From: Kudoa neothunni
Lineage: Eukaryota > Cnidaria
Assembly (NCBI GenBank): GCA_964304625.1
Contig: OZ199838.1
Span: 1,798,001-1,862,000, forward strand
Length of the DNA: 64,000 nt
Reading direction: 5' to 3'
Under the pieces are notes generated by a model. It was not told the DNA's origin. It was given only the letters and a program-made list of their open reading frames with translations, and ran no database searches. A program made the translations under genes and the position numbers. This document shows, in pieces, positions 12,746 through 25,679 of this stretch; within the stretch, counting starts at the first letter, position 1; each line of letters begins with the position of its first letter.

Positions 12746-15700
12746 AATGATTAATGATTTCTCTTTTCTATTAACTTCTACGTTTTTAATGGGACATAAC
12801 GAAGGAAAAATCTCTTAGTTTTTAAATCGATTGGACACAAAAACCACTCGATAAACGGTTCCACGCAATAACGAGACCTTATGAATAAATAAAAAAATTT
12901 TTAATGTTAGCCATGTTTACAAAATGAAAAAGTAATAACATTGCAACAAAACTAGGTTTCTCTCTAAAAAAACGTTGGAATTTTGGAATTACGCAAGGTC
13001 CAAAGATAATATATATTATGTAAAAATGGTTAGGATTAATGATTTAAGAAGTTGGAATGTTCAAAAAAATTCTTCTCAACTATTATCGACAAATTACAGG
13101 AAAAAATGATAATTCAATACAAATCTTACTCTTTATCTGATTCGTAAACGATGACTTAAAATAATCAATATGTTTATATTGATCAATTCTTATGAGTATG
13201 CGCGCCAATTTTGGGGTCAACTTCTTATTTTCAAAATTATATCATATCTAAAACTATTTAAAGCTGAAGTCTTTAATTACATGAAAAACAGAATAATTTT
13301 TAGTATGTATATTTTAATTTTAGTTGAAAGTAGACAATTATATAATTATGATAGTGACAGTAATGATTTATTAGCTAACATCTAACAATAATGCTTTTAT
13401 AACTTATTTTAATAAAAATCTTTTACGAAATATATTACAATTATGCATAAAAATAAATTATCTTGTTTAAAACGGCGTTATTTTTTAATTTGTAATCTAT
13501 TGTTATAATTCATCAAAATTATTTTCAGTTTGTTTTAAATAGGTAAAAATCACTATGACATTGTAAAACTATGGTTGAGAAAATAATAAAATTAGAACAC
13601 CATGGAAATGCATTTTTTTCTCTTTTTCGTTTAAAATTCAAATTAATATTGGATACGGATGAATTAGTTAATCCATTAAGGATTTTGGGTCCCTCAGAAG
13701 ATTTGTTGTATATCTGTCAGCTTTGTCATAACTTTAAAAATTGACGCTTATATAGACATTTTTGAAAAATACGTAACACACTGTTTTTAAATTTTTAAAT
13801 GGTAGAATCGTAATGGGTTAAACGGTGATAAAATAAGTCATCTTTTTATTAGTTGGTGGTCTAACTTTTAAATTAAAAATATGTGAAATACAATGTAACA
13901 TTCACAGCGGGGATAATTAATATTAATTGATTAAATGAGTGTGCGGATCTGATCATAGTTGGGGGTAGTAATAATAGAGGGTCAATCAAGGATAGGCCAA
14001 TGAGCAATAATGTTTGAATAACACTCTAAAAGTTTACTTGGGGGAATAAATTTAAATTATAAAACTCAAACAATTATTTTTAAAGATCTCATTTGGGAGA
14101 ATTTTCAGCATCAAGCTAGTATAAAAGAGAGACCTATTATTGGCTTGAATATTTTTGATCCTAAATGACATTTATATTTGCGCTTTGTTCATTTTTTTGA
14201 TCTTAAGAACTCACATTTATGGTTGATGTATAAAGTTTATTTTCTATAAGGGGAAACGATCGGCCAAAATTAATTAACTACTGTTAGAATTACATTCACA
14301 TAGATATTATGATCGATGATGGTATACTTACCGGCTACTAAAATTCGTTATGATGTTGTGCTTATTATTAATTAATTTTTTCACGATTATCTATATCATT
14401 ATTTGAAAAGTTGTAGCATATAAAAATTAATCACAAATTTTTCATTTCTAGCGTTTGACAATTCTTTACACTTAATCCTAAATTTGATCAAGTTCACATC
14501 GCGTGATTCTTGCATGTGGGTGGAGGAACTTTTTTAGTGTTGATTTGTGAATTATTTTTCGAATTATGTTTCAATTACTGTATGATTATTAATGTAATGA
14601 TATTTTGATTACGTATTTACACAAAATGCCGTGTGGGGATATGTTAAAGTTATTTTATCCTATGCACATTATTTACCTGAACGAAATAGCGGTGATGGTT
14701 GATATTAGAACTAACGATAAGTTTTTTATTCTCATAAACAATAGCGCTCTTCTATTTAATTTCTTAATATCAGAAAAATTCATACGCGGAATTCTAAATA
14801 GGTGTGGTGCGTCAACTGCAGAGGTTACGAGACAATGTATATATCAGAAAGATAGTCTACAAACAAACAAAACAAACCTAATGAATTAAGCATTCCCGTA
14901 GAAAATGAGGAAAATATTACTTATATATGTATGTAAACGGTGTTATATACGAGTGCACGTTATTTTCCGGAATAGATTATCGGTTGAACAAAAAATTAGA
15001 ATTAAAATACATTCTCAAACTTGTTTATTAATTGTCGAGGGAGAACACAATTGAAGCAACCCTTTCAACGATTCTAATATCAAAATTGACCATCATAAAC
15101 TGGTTTGTAAAAATTAGGGTAGTATGCCCAACCATTTCAATTGACGAGAAAAGTTTGTTGGCGAAGGCTACGTCATCGAAATAGATGAAAGCATCTTACA
15201 TGGTAAGAGAAAAACAACAGAGGTAGATATTTAATTAATAGTATTTTTATTGGGGCATGAATAAGCCATTACTTTTATGATAATATCTTGATTAAAAATA
15301 ATTCCTAGTTCATATATTCTAAAAATTATGAATATCCTATAATAATAAAGAAATAATTATTCAAGTATATGAGAACAGTTAGAGTTTAATGTACTACATG
15401 CTTGTGCCCAAAAATAAAACCAGCCCTTAAAATATAATTATTACGGTGGAATATATTATAATATATGAATAATATGAAAAAGATCCAACTTGAAATCTCC
15501 AATCCATAGTACAACATGTTGGTGCCAGTATAAACACGCATATTGTAAACCACTGAAAATCGCGTGGCTATAATAGTGGATTAAGGTGTACTTAGAACTT
15601 ATCACGTAAATATAATTACGTGGATATTCTCTATAGTTTTCCCGTGTTAATGTCAAATTTATCCTGGATATAATTTTGAGTTGTAGTATACATTGATCTC

Positions 15701-17288
15701 TCAATTTTGTCATAAAAGACAAATATCACATAACCAAAAAGAATGAAAAATAATGATGGACAAAAGTTATCGTTAACTTATAAAAATAAAAGTAAATGCA
15801 TGATAATTTTTTTATAGAAAACCATATGAAAAAAATGTATAAACTAAAACAGCTGAAACCACGTTATGCCATCCCCGAATTTGATTAAAAAAGTTTATAT
15901 TGTCTCCACTGCACCATTTTCATTATTTAATTAACGCCAACTCAATTATTGTTGTTTGATATTTATAAATGATTCATGACCCTCAATAAATAAATAAATA
16001 AATAAATAAATTAATAATTAAGTAAATAAATAATTAATTAATTAATTAAATGAATGAATGAATGAATATCAGCTAATAACACATTAGAACTCACTAAATA
16101 CGAGGAAAACAATAATAAGAAGGCGATCATGTGATAGATTATATGAACAACGTTAGGATTAAATGTAAAGAACAGTCAAACGCTAGAAATGAAAATTTGT
16201 GATTAATTTTTATATGCTATAACTTTTCAAATAATGATATAGATAATAATGAAAAAATTAATTAATAATAAGCACAAAATCATAACAAATTTTGGTAGCG
16301 AGTAAGTATATCCTTACCGCTCATAATATCTAATTGAATAAGCCCTTCCACAGAAGTTTAATTAATCTACCGCGATTCATCGAGCGACTTCGGAATCCGC
16401 GGCATTAAAGCCAATAATTCTAATATCCACGTATATTATTTAAATCCTAAAATTTTCATAATTAAACAAACTAAACATCAAACCGACAATAAAATCTATC
16501 ATAATTTCATGCAGAAATATGACTATCATTTTAACGCACACATTATAAAGTGAATGCAAATTCGCCGACTGTTATCGTATAAGAATCACTGAAAAGTCAT
16601 TTTTAAATTGTAATTTATTCCGTCACATTTAACTAATTATAACTTTAGAGTCCGTTAGCTTCTTACTTGATTCCATGGTAATTAAGAATAAGTATGAAAA
16701 CCCCTTAGTGAATAATGTTTAATGTGTCACTCAATCCTACTAATACTCTAGGAGTGCCCAAAGGCGGATAAATACAGAACACAATGAATCACAAAGAAAC
16801 TATTGGCCAAGGTATAATATGGAATAACTTTTCTGTTGTTCAGCAATTAATGTACAGTATGTAGATAACAATTGCAGCTTAGATACCATACAATCTAAAG
16901 ATTAAGTTAATGTTAGGAATAAATATGGACTTAACATTTTGAAACAAATAGCGTCTCAAATTAATCATATCCACGGTAATTAAGGCTTAATTATACTAAG
17001 TACATTGTTGTGAGTATTAATAATTATAAATTTTGTATAGAATACACAAAAAATTGATTACAATATCTTTGGAAAAATAGGACCAATGGTTGCTCAAAAA
17101 ACTCAATCACATAAACTCGACAAATATCAAACCGATGAAGTCGTTAAAAATCGTGCAGCAATCGTAATCCGTTTTCAGTATTAGTTGGCGTGTCGCAATT
17201 GAGCGAGACATGAGAAGTGCTTTTTCTATTGATCTTATTGCAACACGCTAGACTTTTATATTTAGCCCATCCAACCAATCCCAACCTA
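12746..17288. other. Long AT-rich spacer
   Basis: I recognise no gene in these 4.5 kb. A tetranucleotide tract (AAAT/AATT/GAAT repeats) runs from about 15985 to 16065. The 94-aa open frame at 14605-14889 and the minus-strand frame at 15456-15722 show no known motif or splice-consistent neighbours, and I do not call them. Confidence 0.4.
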
Positions 17289-20200
17289 ATGGATGATGAG
17301 AATGAATATGAACGCGGCTCCACACCACAACAATATGAAAATAGCCAACTAATCTTAACTAATAATATAGAGAGTGTAATCTCCGAGTCGGATTCTGAAA
17401 GTAATTTAGTTGGTGCATGTATTTGTTGTGGTTTTGTTTGTGTATCAATTTCAATATTACATAGGTTCCATGAACAACTTGGATGTGGTAGATCTCCACA
17501 ACAATGGTATCAATATAACGCAATTACATTCGTTGATCAATCCGAAATTGACCAAAGGAAACACCTAGTAATGATTTCTCTCAATATCAAACTATATTTA
17601 TATGTTAATTTAAATGTGTATCTAGTTATGTGTTATCTCGAAGTTGGTATTCAAAATGGGAGACCAGCTACAGAAATAGAAACCAAATTCTCCCAAACTG
17701 TGACAAAGAATTCATCGATAACAGTGACATACTCGATCCCAACAATAAACACCTACTTCAAGCAAACCTAAAACAAACTCGTTTTATTTATTTGGACGAA
17801 GATGCGTGGGCAAAATTAAGCAATTTTTGTTCAGTGATACCTGGCCAATTGTCAATAAAGCGAAAAGCGATTGAAGCCAGTTTGGATCACAATCTAACTA
17901 TATTGGAGTTGTATCCATGTTTTGTTAAGTTGTGTGTGGATCACAACCCCACCGAAGTAGTAGAAATAGTGGTGAGTAAAAGTGAGCGCCTAATCTCACT
18001 CTACCATCAATCTATGGAGATGTTTAAACTGGATCCACCAAGTGACAACAATCACAATCAAGTGACTTTGTGGTTGATTGAGGATGCGGGATTAAAATGG
18101 AGAAAAATCGATTCAACCTCTGATTCTTACGTGGCTCAACTGTTACAACCCACCGAAAGAGTTGCACCTTCCGTTACCTTGACAGTTGTTATCACCCTTA
18201 ACAGTGAACCTCCCAAAAATGGCATATGTGCTTTCAGTGTTGTTGTGGAGAATAGTTGGAAACCCCACCCTAAAACTCTATCCAAATCATCGCTCTCGCT
18301 GTCGCCGTTACCCTTCCAAGCCACGCGATCTCACATTTCTGGTAATGTGGGGTTGCAAAATCTTGGCAACACTTGTTATATGAATTCGGCTATTCAGTGT
18401 CTTTCTCATGCCATGTGTTTGACTCAATATTTTTTGGGTGATATTAATGGTGGTGTGATTTGATTGTTGAGCTGTCATTTGTCATTAGATGACAAGCACT
18501 TATCTGAAGTGAACGAGATGAATCCCCTTGGAGCTAATGGCAATCTCGCGCGCGCATATGGAAACTTAATTAAAAAATTATGGCAGACAAACTGCGACTC
18601 AACTTGGCCATGCTTCTCACCAAACGAAATGAAATACACCATTGGCCTATTCTCATCGCAGTTTGCTGGCTATGGGCAACAGGATTCCCAAGAATTGTTG
18701 GTTACTCTTCTGGATGGTTTGCATGAGGATCTCAATCGAGTGAGGCGTAAACCATACATTGAGTTGACTGATGTCACCCATAAACCGCTGGATGAGGGAG
18801 CACTACTCGCATGGAATGTACACAAAGCTAGAAATGATTCGATTGTGGTGGACAATTTTCACGGTCAACTTCGATCGACGATCCAATGTCCATCTTGTCA
18901 TACTGTAGGTTTGAGTTGAACTTTAGCTTTTGTTTCTAATGACTAATTGAAAATGTCTAATTTATCAGTTATAATGACCAATTTAGGTATCGGTGACCTT
19001 CGACCCTTTCGTATGCTTATCGTTACCGTTGCCAGCGTTGTCAGATGTTAAAATTATCGTGTCAGTAACCCCATATGATATAAACAAGAGTGTCAAAATC
19101 GTATTTTTATCCGCCATCTTTTATAACGACATTTGAGTATTTAGTACAAATTCAAAGCACCCATCGGATGCTCCACGAGAAACATTGCCGATTTTGTGAA
19201 AGAACGCGTTGGACTAACTCATGACAATGTTATTCGCTATTGATTTTTGGCGCGTGTGTGATTCGACTGATTCTCTTTAGTATTTTGTACATCCTCAGTA
19301 TTCGTCAGCCGTCGTGTTGTTGTCTGTGTTCCCTACGTTGAATATCGACCTGAAATCTTTGACCAAAATAGATTTGTAATCTAGTTGAGTGTAATTTGTC
19401 TAAATTGGATGAATTTTTTAGCTTTGAGTTTGATCCTTCGTTTACCGTCGATGATGTTCGCGCCGATCCGTTTCGTTGCCGCTGGGCACTTATTAGACAT
19501 AATGTTTCGAATGAAACGTATTACGCGTGAGAAAGAAGTATGGGGTTTAATCTATTTTAGCTGTTTTGGAAGTCGACTCTTCCCGAATTCGATGCTCGTC
19601 CCTTTACCTAATGGTTTTGTCGCTGGTGTGAACAAGCCTTTAAATGTTCAGATTATTTACAATTCGGTTGTGAATAGATTGAGGTTTTTTAATTTGTTGA
19701 TATTTATTTTTATATCTATATCGATTTTAGGGAATTTTTAGAAAAACACAAAAACACAGCTGCTTTTAACTCTATGCCCTTGACGAACAATCTACAAATG
19801 TCCAACGAAAGTAAATCCTTTTAATCTGCTATGCGGTTTTTATAGTTTTTCAATTAGATGAAAATCATGTCTCACCCGCAACAGTATATTTTTGTTTAGT
19901 CGTTGTTGGTTGATGTTGACTTGGGCTGCTGAGCTAAGATTTTGTATAATTTATTTTTGCGCTAAATTATATGCGATGCTCTTTTATTTTAATATTTTAT
20001 TCGCGTGCTAATCATTATTCCTTAATTCCTTACAATGTATCAAATTCTGACAATGTAATTGGTCTTTTGTATTATATTTCTACTTTTAAATTAAATTTGT
20101 TGGCGGATAATATTGTCTTGTCACACAATTAAATTATTTATCTTAGCTAATATCGGCTTCAACCAACAATGTCTAATTACTGTTTAATTGATTAATTATT

Positions 20201-21261
20201 TGATGATTTAATTGCGTATTAGACCATAATGCTGCTGGAACGAGATGATTTATTCACGGTTGCAAAAACAAAGTATCAGGGATTCTTTGAAAGTAGTCGT
20301 GATGCACAACCCAAAGGTCGGTCTCTTATTTTTGATTGTTTTTTTACTGTTTTCGTTAATCCAGGCCCCATACCTATTATTGTTGATATTAATTGGAATG
20401 AAGGATTAAATAATGCTTTGTTTTCTAATCATGCCCCGTATGAAGTAACCATATTTTTATTTGGTTGATTAAAATTTAATTATGATTGTCGCCAATTCAG
20501 AGTGAAGATAGTGATTTATCCGGTGATTTTTCCTCGTCGTGGGATCACATCAACTCTGAGTCCAGCAGAACTGATTCCAACTCGTCCACCGACGAATACA
20601 CTCTGCAGCGATGCTTGGACAGCTTTCTTACCAAAGAAACTCTTTCATACAACAACTCTTGGTATTGTCCCAAATGCAAATCTAACCAGTTTGCCTCAAA
20701 AAAGTTCGACATCTACAAACTCCCCAAAATACTCATTATCCATCTTAAACGATTCAGCTATAACAGGTACGTGTAAGCCTTTGAAATCGGCTTCTTTTTG
20801 CAAGCCTATTAAATTTATCCTCTAGGATTATGCGAGGCAAAATCACCAAGCACATTGTGTTTCCTATTGATTATCTTGATATGTCCCCGTATGTGCTAAA
20901 CAAAACACACTCAACTCCCAACAAATATAGTCTTTTTTCAGTTTCAGTAATTTCCTTTGTTGTTATTACAATAGAGTAATTAATCACCTTAGAGACATAT
21001 TGGAAGTCTTAGCGGCGGACATTGTATTTTCACCTTCTAATGTCTACTAATTCCTCTTTTTGAAATCAATATAGATACCGCCTATGCGAAAAATTATCTC
21101 AATAATAAATGGTACCATTTTGATGATAGCCGTGTTAGCGAAGTGAGTAATGTGAAATCTTTGGTAACAAATTTCATTTTGAAACAATTCAACTAATTAG
21201 ATTTTTTTTAACCTAGGCTGAAGATGCGTATCTTTTGATGTATCAACTTGCCGAAGATTAA
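17289..21261 (+). CDS. Ubiquitin-specific protease, USP4/11/15 type (DUSP-UBL-USP)
   Basis: This is a cysteine protease that removes ubiquitin from proteins. The start is taken at [10 protein letters not shown] (17289). Early exons are 17289-17412, 17465-17567, 17626-18437 and 18489-18904. The DUSP domain ([13 protein letters not shown]) is followed by a UBL-like region. The Cys box [18 protein letters not shown] has its catalytic Cys codon at 18374, and the QQDSQELL block lies near 18675. A zinc ribbon is split into CPSCHT (about 18890) and CPKCKSNQ (about 20665) around the usual long insert, followed by [12 protein letters not shown]. The His box GGHYTAYAKN is divided by an intron (21023/21075), and the gene ends [11 protein letters not shown] 26-nt microexon lies at 19858-19883. 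Around 19241-19400 the frame breaks: an in-frame TGA at 19241, and an unresolved phase near 19385. Catalytic residues are intact. Confidence 0.92.
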
Positions 21262-22042
21262 TCTATTTTGTATACAACGACCTTAGATGATCATATTAGG
21301 ATTTGTTTTATAAAAACTTGTGTACTTGGTTGTAAAACATTTGATAGTACCCATCTCTTAATTGATATTAACTGATATTTGGTTGAACGGTCTAATGTTC
21401 TGTTTTTATTTAATCTTCTCAGCGTCCTTGTCCTTGAGGTTAATTAGAGCTTGAACTACTTTGTGGCGTTTTTGTTTACTCAGAGAGCTTCAGTTATTTT
21501 AGAGGTTAAGCTGCTCTCCTACTATGTACAGTGCAATAGGTGTGCGTAATACTTGATCGTCTCTTTTTTACGCAAAATTGAATTTGAATTTTCTAATTCC
21601 TACTCATAATAAAGAGAATACTCTTAAATACGAAATAAATCAAAAACTGACATTCTTTCTTTGATGTCAAACCGACCTTAACCTATATTTAGTTATTTCT
21701 GATCCACCGCTTTTCTCAAGGGGACAAAAATAATTAAATATAACAGATTATGAAAAGGGAAGTCTGTATATAGTTTGTTAATAGGAATGACGAGGATTAA
21801 AAATTGACTTTATGTATGCGCGCGCATATCATGGGGGATTTAACTTTAGACTGTGTCTATTTCACAGGCAATTAATATCTCTAAAACTAACTGGTAAAAT
21901 TTATTGAAATTTCGTTTATTAACATAATCCATAAAGATCAATCGATTTGTAAATTTTAAAACATATTCAGATATGATATGCAGTCGAACCTAAATAATGT
22001 TTTACGTGCGCGGTTTGTTATATTTCTATTTAAAGGATTGTA
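21262..22042. other. AT-rich spacer
   Basis: There is no gene or clear repeat between the deubiquitinase stop codon and the small Tigger-like element at 22045. It presumably holds the 3' untranslated region of the USP gene. Confidence 0.4.
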
Positions 22043-22044
22043 TA

Positions 22045-22311
22045 CAGTACAACCTCGGAGTTTGACCCAAAATTTTGGGTCAGAAACATTTTGGAATTCG
22101 AACACATATAGAAAGGGTATTCAGAACAAATCCAGTTGGTGCAAATAAACAAACAAATATTATCCTATATTTCATTTTTATTATAATGTTTAATATTTAT
22201 TTTTCATATTTTATAAACACAAGGTAGGCATGTTTTTTCATAAATAAGAATAAAAATAGTCATTTTTTGTTACGCGGTAACGGATTATGGTCGAAGTCCG
22301 AGGTTGCATTG
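22045..22311. mobile_element. Small Tigger-like MITE, family A
   Basis: A 267-bp element has inverted ends starting CAGTACAACCTCGGAGTTTG on the left and CAATGCAACCTCGGACTTCG on the right (complement), with TA on both sides. Its interior, read in reverse, aligns with 59740-59810 (shared ACCTTGTGTTTATAAAATAT), so the copy at 59614-60071 belongs to the same family. It has no coding capacity. Confidence 0.65.
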
Positions 22312-22329
22312 TATTTGATTTATAAACAA

Positions 22330-22583
22330 GTTTTATTTTTTATTAAATAAAATGGATTAACTTCTGCCATTTCAATTAAAAATATCGGTATTTTTATTAA
22401 TTAAGAACATGGAGACTTGAATGAAAAAATAGTACATGATTATGAGAGAAAACACGTTTACGGAGCAGTAATCTACTTTTCTAGATTTTTGAGTATTTAT
22501 TGACAAGAAACTTCAATAAAATCTAAATAAAATTAAAAATATCTTCTGTGTGGTGAGATTTCTGGATAATCGAGGTTTGACGG
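22330..22583. mobile_element. Truncated copy of the 135-717 Tigger-type element
   Basis: This stretch repeats the interior and right end of the element at 135-717, for example AATTAAAAATATCGGTATTT and the ATGGAGACTTGAA region. It ends in a decayed terminus, TCTGGATAATCGAGGTTTGA. The left part is missing, and the family-A MITE lies just upstream. Confidence 0.6.
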
Positions 22584-22594
22584 CGTATAGATGT

Positions 22595-23823
22595 CAAAGT
22601 TGCCAGAGTTGATACAAAACTTTGCGAAATGGTACGTTTTCGCTCTAAATAAAGGTATTGGTACTTTCAATTCGACTTCGAAGCAAATTGGTACGTTTTA
22701 AAGTCAATGAGTTTAGTGAAAAAAATATTATAAATGCATTTCACATGATGAGATAATGTGTTAGAAGACTTGGCACAAAGTATCCACAAATAGCGCTCAA
22801 TATAGCTCAAAACTTCAAAATGAACATAACGAATTACAAATTTTATTTGGCACCAAATATCAGAAAATATTGCACCTCTATTTAAACTCATAAGATAAGT
22901 AAAGTGTACCATGCGTTTTTAACTATTTTTTAAACGCAGTTATGAAACTCAACGTTGAATTACAAGATGAAAGTTTAGAGTTCTTTAACTAAGGAATTCC
23001 TTTGAAAATATCATTAAGTGAAAATCAATGATGTTGGAGAAGTCTGATAAAAAAATAACATCTTCTGAGGCTTGAATTTTAAATACTTCTTAAATTATAT
23101 TCTTCCGGTTAAGTTTTTTTTATGAGTCGAAAGTAGAATCAATTTAAAATGAAAATACTACTGGAATAAGTACTTAAGATCTTGTTTTCTTTCCTACCAA
23201 AACTCTGGAGTTCCATTTATTACTGACGAAACAGATATTTCAAAGGTTTTTAAGCATCGCAAAATTTATATGCATTTACAAATATTATTGCTGAAGATAA
23301 GTATTTAAATTTGGATATTTCATTTAAAAAGACCCCAAGAAATATTGGTATGCAGTCACAAATAAAAGAAGAGGAGAAATATTCAAGTATAAATTACTGC
23401 CAAAATTAATACTGTCTACTTGCTTTGCTTCATTCGTCTAGTTCTGCCAACAGATTATTTTCATTAGAAAATAAAAAAAGTTAACAAACAGATTTACATT
23501 GGAAGATGAAACAATAAATACTCTTTTATATCTGAATGTTTACTGAGACGCCAGTCGCATGAACTAGAATTCATCTGAACAATTAATTAAAATGCTAGAA
23601 AAAATAAACCTATCTGATGAGGAGGACGGTGAAACTGAATTAATATTTTGATGTATAAATAGATTCTATCAACTATTGTTTCTATTTCGATTAGTTTACT
23701 GTTGCTAGAATTATATTTTTTTCTATTATTTTTAAAGTATGGAAATTTTTTTTAAATCTTAGTACGATTTTAAATTTGTTGGTACTACTTGGTACGATTT
23801 ACAAAAATCGTCTGGCAACCCTG
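22595..23823. mobile_element. hAT-family transposon relic with 8-bp target duplication
   Basis: The element is about 1.23 kb. The left end reads CAAAGTTGCCAGAGTTGATA and the right end, on the complement, CAGGGTTGCCAGACGATTTT. Near-identical 8-bp direct repeats flank it, ATAGATGT (22587-22594) and ATAGATGG (23824-23831), which is the hAT signature. Near 23430-23480 a plus-strand segment reads SSSSANRLFSLEN, a decayed form of the hAT dimerisation motif (SASVERLFS). The rest is heavily degraded and inactive. It is a DNA transposon that landed at the edge of an older Tigger-type copy. Confidence 0.75.
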
Positions 23824-23831
23824 ATAGATGG

Positions 23832-24560
23832 ATAGATGACCTTAAAATAAAGCACGTGACTGAATGTAAACAGATTTTTAACTTTAGAACCAGATTAACT
23901 ACTAAATTATTTATTGTTAAATGTATTAAAATGTTTTATAAATCACCAAAATCAATATGTTGTGGCTGTGAACTTGTTTCACATCAATTTGTGCGCTAGA
24001 GTGTTAAATCAGAATCTATTTAACGTCATTATGAAGTTTAATTTTTAATGAATTAAAAACGTTAAAGATTTATTAGCTTCCATTCGCAAATTTTTTAAAA
24101 ATAGAAAAATAATAAACTCCTCTTTATGTCTAAATGATTCAAAATGATACCATGGATATAATTAATTAAAGAAAAAGATTTAGGAAATTATGACTGGAGC
24201 CGAAAAAGTTACGTTAAATCGATAATCCCCATTTTTATACAAAATCTCTTTATGAATTACTTATCATTGTAATTTAAGAAAATAGCTTGGACCGAAAATT
24301 ATAGATAAGTGAAGAAAAAGTAAAAGAACGGAAAATGGATTATCTACAGTAATTGCTTATCTCTAACATTTTTATATTAACAAGAATTGCATGGAGTGCC
24401 CTTCTGTAATCAGCTTGAAAAATAATAAACCGATTTTATAAAAACATTTTCTGAATTGGAAATTATACTTTTTTGAGTAAACCCCCAAAAGATTACAGAA
24501 GTGTGAAAAATCTTGGTTGAACATACGTTTTCTAGTGGACTATGGATTATCGGATTTGAG
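23832..24560. other. AT-rich spacer
   Basis: No gene is recognised. The missing first exon of the aldo-keto reductase should lie here. A segment reading GLWIIGF at about 24535-24560 resembles the family's VLGFGT start region, but it has no clean splice link to the next exon. Confidence 0.35.
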
Positions 24561-24596
24561 TATATAATGTATTTTTATACCCTTATTTGAATAAAT

Positions 24597-25679
24597 TTGT
24601 TTAACGTCTGGCAAATTCCTGACGGTGTTGTCGCTGGTCTTGTGGAGGAAGCTGTCGATGTAGGCTATAAACACCTTGATTGTGCATTGGTTTATCGGAA
24701 CGAATACGCGTTAGGTCACGAGTACCTTTCCACCATAAAAAGCAGGGATCAACTGTTTATCACGTCAAAACTTTGGTCCATCCTCCACCAACCAGAGTTG
24801 GCAAAGGACTTCAACAAACCCTTTCAGACTTGTGTCCTGACTACCTTGATCTTTATTCAGTCCACGCTCCTGTTCTATGTGATTAAAATACTTCCAGCAT
24901 GTTTGTTATTCAATATTTTAAACAAGAATGGATCGCTGAAACATGACATGCCATGGAAAAACTCTACGAAAATGGAAAATGCAAATCCATCGGTGTAAGT
25001 AATTTTTCCACCACAAAACTGCAATGGCTTATTGAAGAGGCTTCCATTGTGCCACATGTTAACCAAGGTTTTTTGTAATCTGCCAATGATATGAGCTTTT
25101 AAGTCAAATTAGTGGAGTTACACCCGTATTTGCCTCAAAACAAACTCGTTAAATTTTTCCGAGATCACGAAATCCAAGTTGTTGCCTATTCCCATTCCCC
25201 TTTTTGGCTCTCAAACTATTGGTTTCAGTAAACGGACTGATCCTGCTCTGCTTAAAAATCTCATTGCTGTTAATATTGTTAACATAAATAAAATAACAAT
25301 AACCCCCACCCAAGTAATTTCCTACATCAAGACAATTGGTTCACACTCTTAACCAAATAAGGTGCTCATAGCTTGGAGTATTCAGTGTGGGATACCTGCA
25401 GTGGTGAATTCATCGAGCAAAGCTCGTATGACAGAGAATTTCGCTGCCAAAAATATCACTCTCCCTGATGATGATATGAAGACCCTTTCAAACATGAAGA
25501 CTCAATGCAGATATCACGATTATGATTTGTTCCTAGCTGAGGGAAAACTGTGGATGAATTTTGGGATGGCGAAACATTCAATTAACCCTTTCGTTTCTAA
25601 TATTTTTCGAGTTGAAAATCGTTATGCTGTGTTGATTGTATTTTGTTCACTTTGGATTATTTTTAAACAACATCAATAA
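24597..25679 (+). pseudogene. Aldo-keto reductase, probably decaying
   Basis: Members are NAD(P)H-dependent cytosolic reductases of carbonyls and sugars. The remains cover most of the barrel. DVGYKHLDCALVYRNE holds the catalytic Asp and Tyr, and TSKLW holds the Lys. SDLCPDYLDLYSVHAP holds the His, followed by SIGVSNFSTTKLQWL and NQVELHPYLPQNKLV, the latter spanning a 43-nt intron. The cofactor end is LIAWSIQCGIPAVV. All four catalytic residues are present. However, a frame shift lies near 24810, an in-frame TGA (24945-24947) sits where relatives have Trp, and a second shift lies near 25200. No start codon or first exon is convincing. The C-terminus runs on into a hydrophobic tail absent from typical members. 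I favour a pseudogene; uncorrected indels are the alternative. Confidence 0.75.

Noticed and set aside
14605-14889. 94-aa open frame in the 12.7-17.3 kb spacer
   Set aside because: No recognisable motif, high AT composition like its surroundings, and no splice-consistent neighbours.
19385-19741. 118-aa open frame inside the deubiquitinase
   Set aside because: It runs through two introns; the spliced frames give USP-like sequence (for example [15 protein letters not shown]), so the long frame is mostly coincidental.
24945-24947. TGA where relatives have Trp in the aldo-keto reductase, suggesting TGA could encode Trp in this genome
   Set aside because: TGG is used freely for Trp in all genes, TGA does not recur at conserved Trp positions in the intact genes, and other faults in this gene are frame shifts. 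Simple decay or error explains it.
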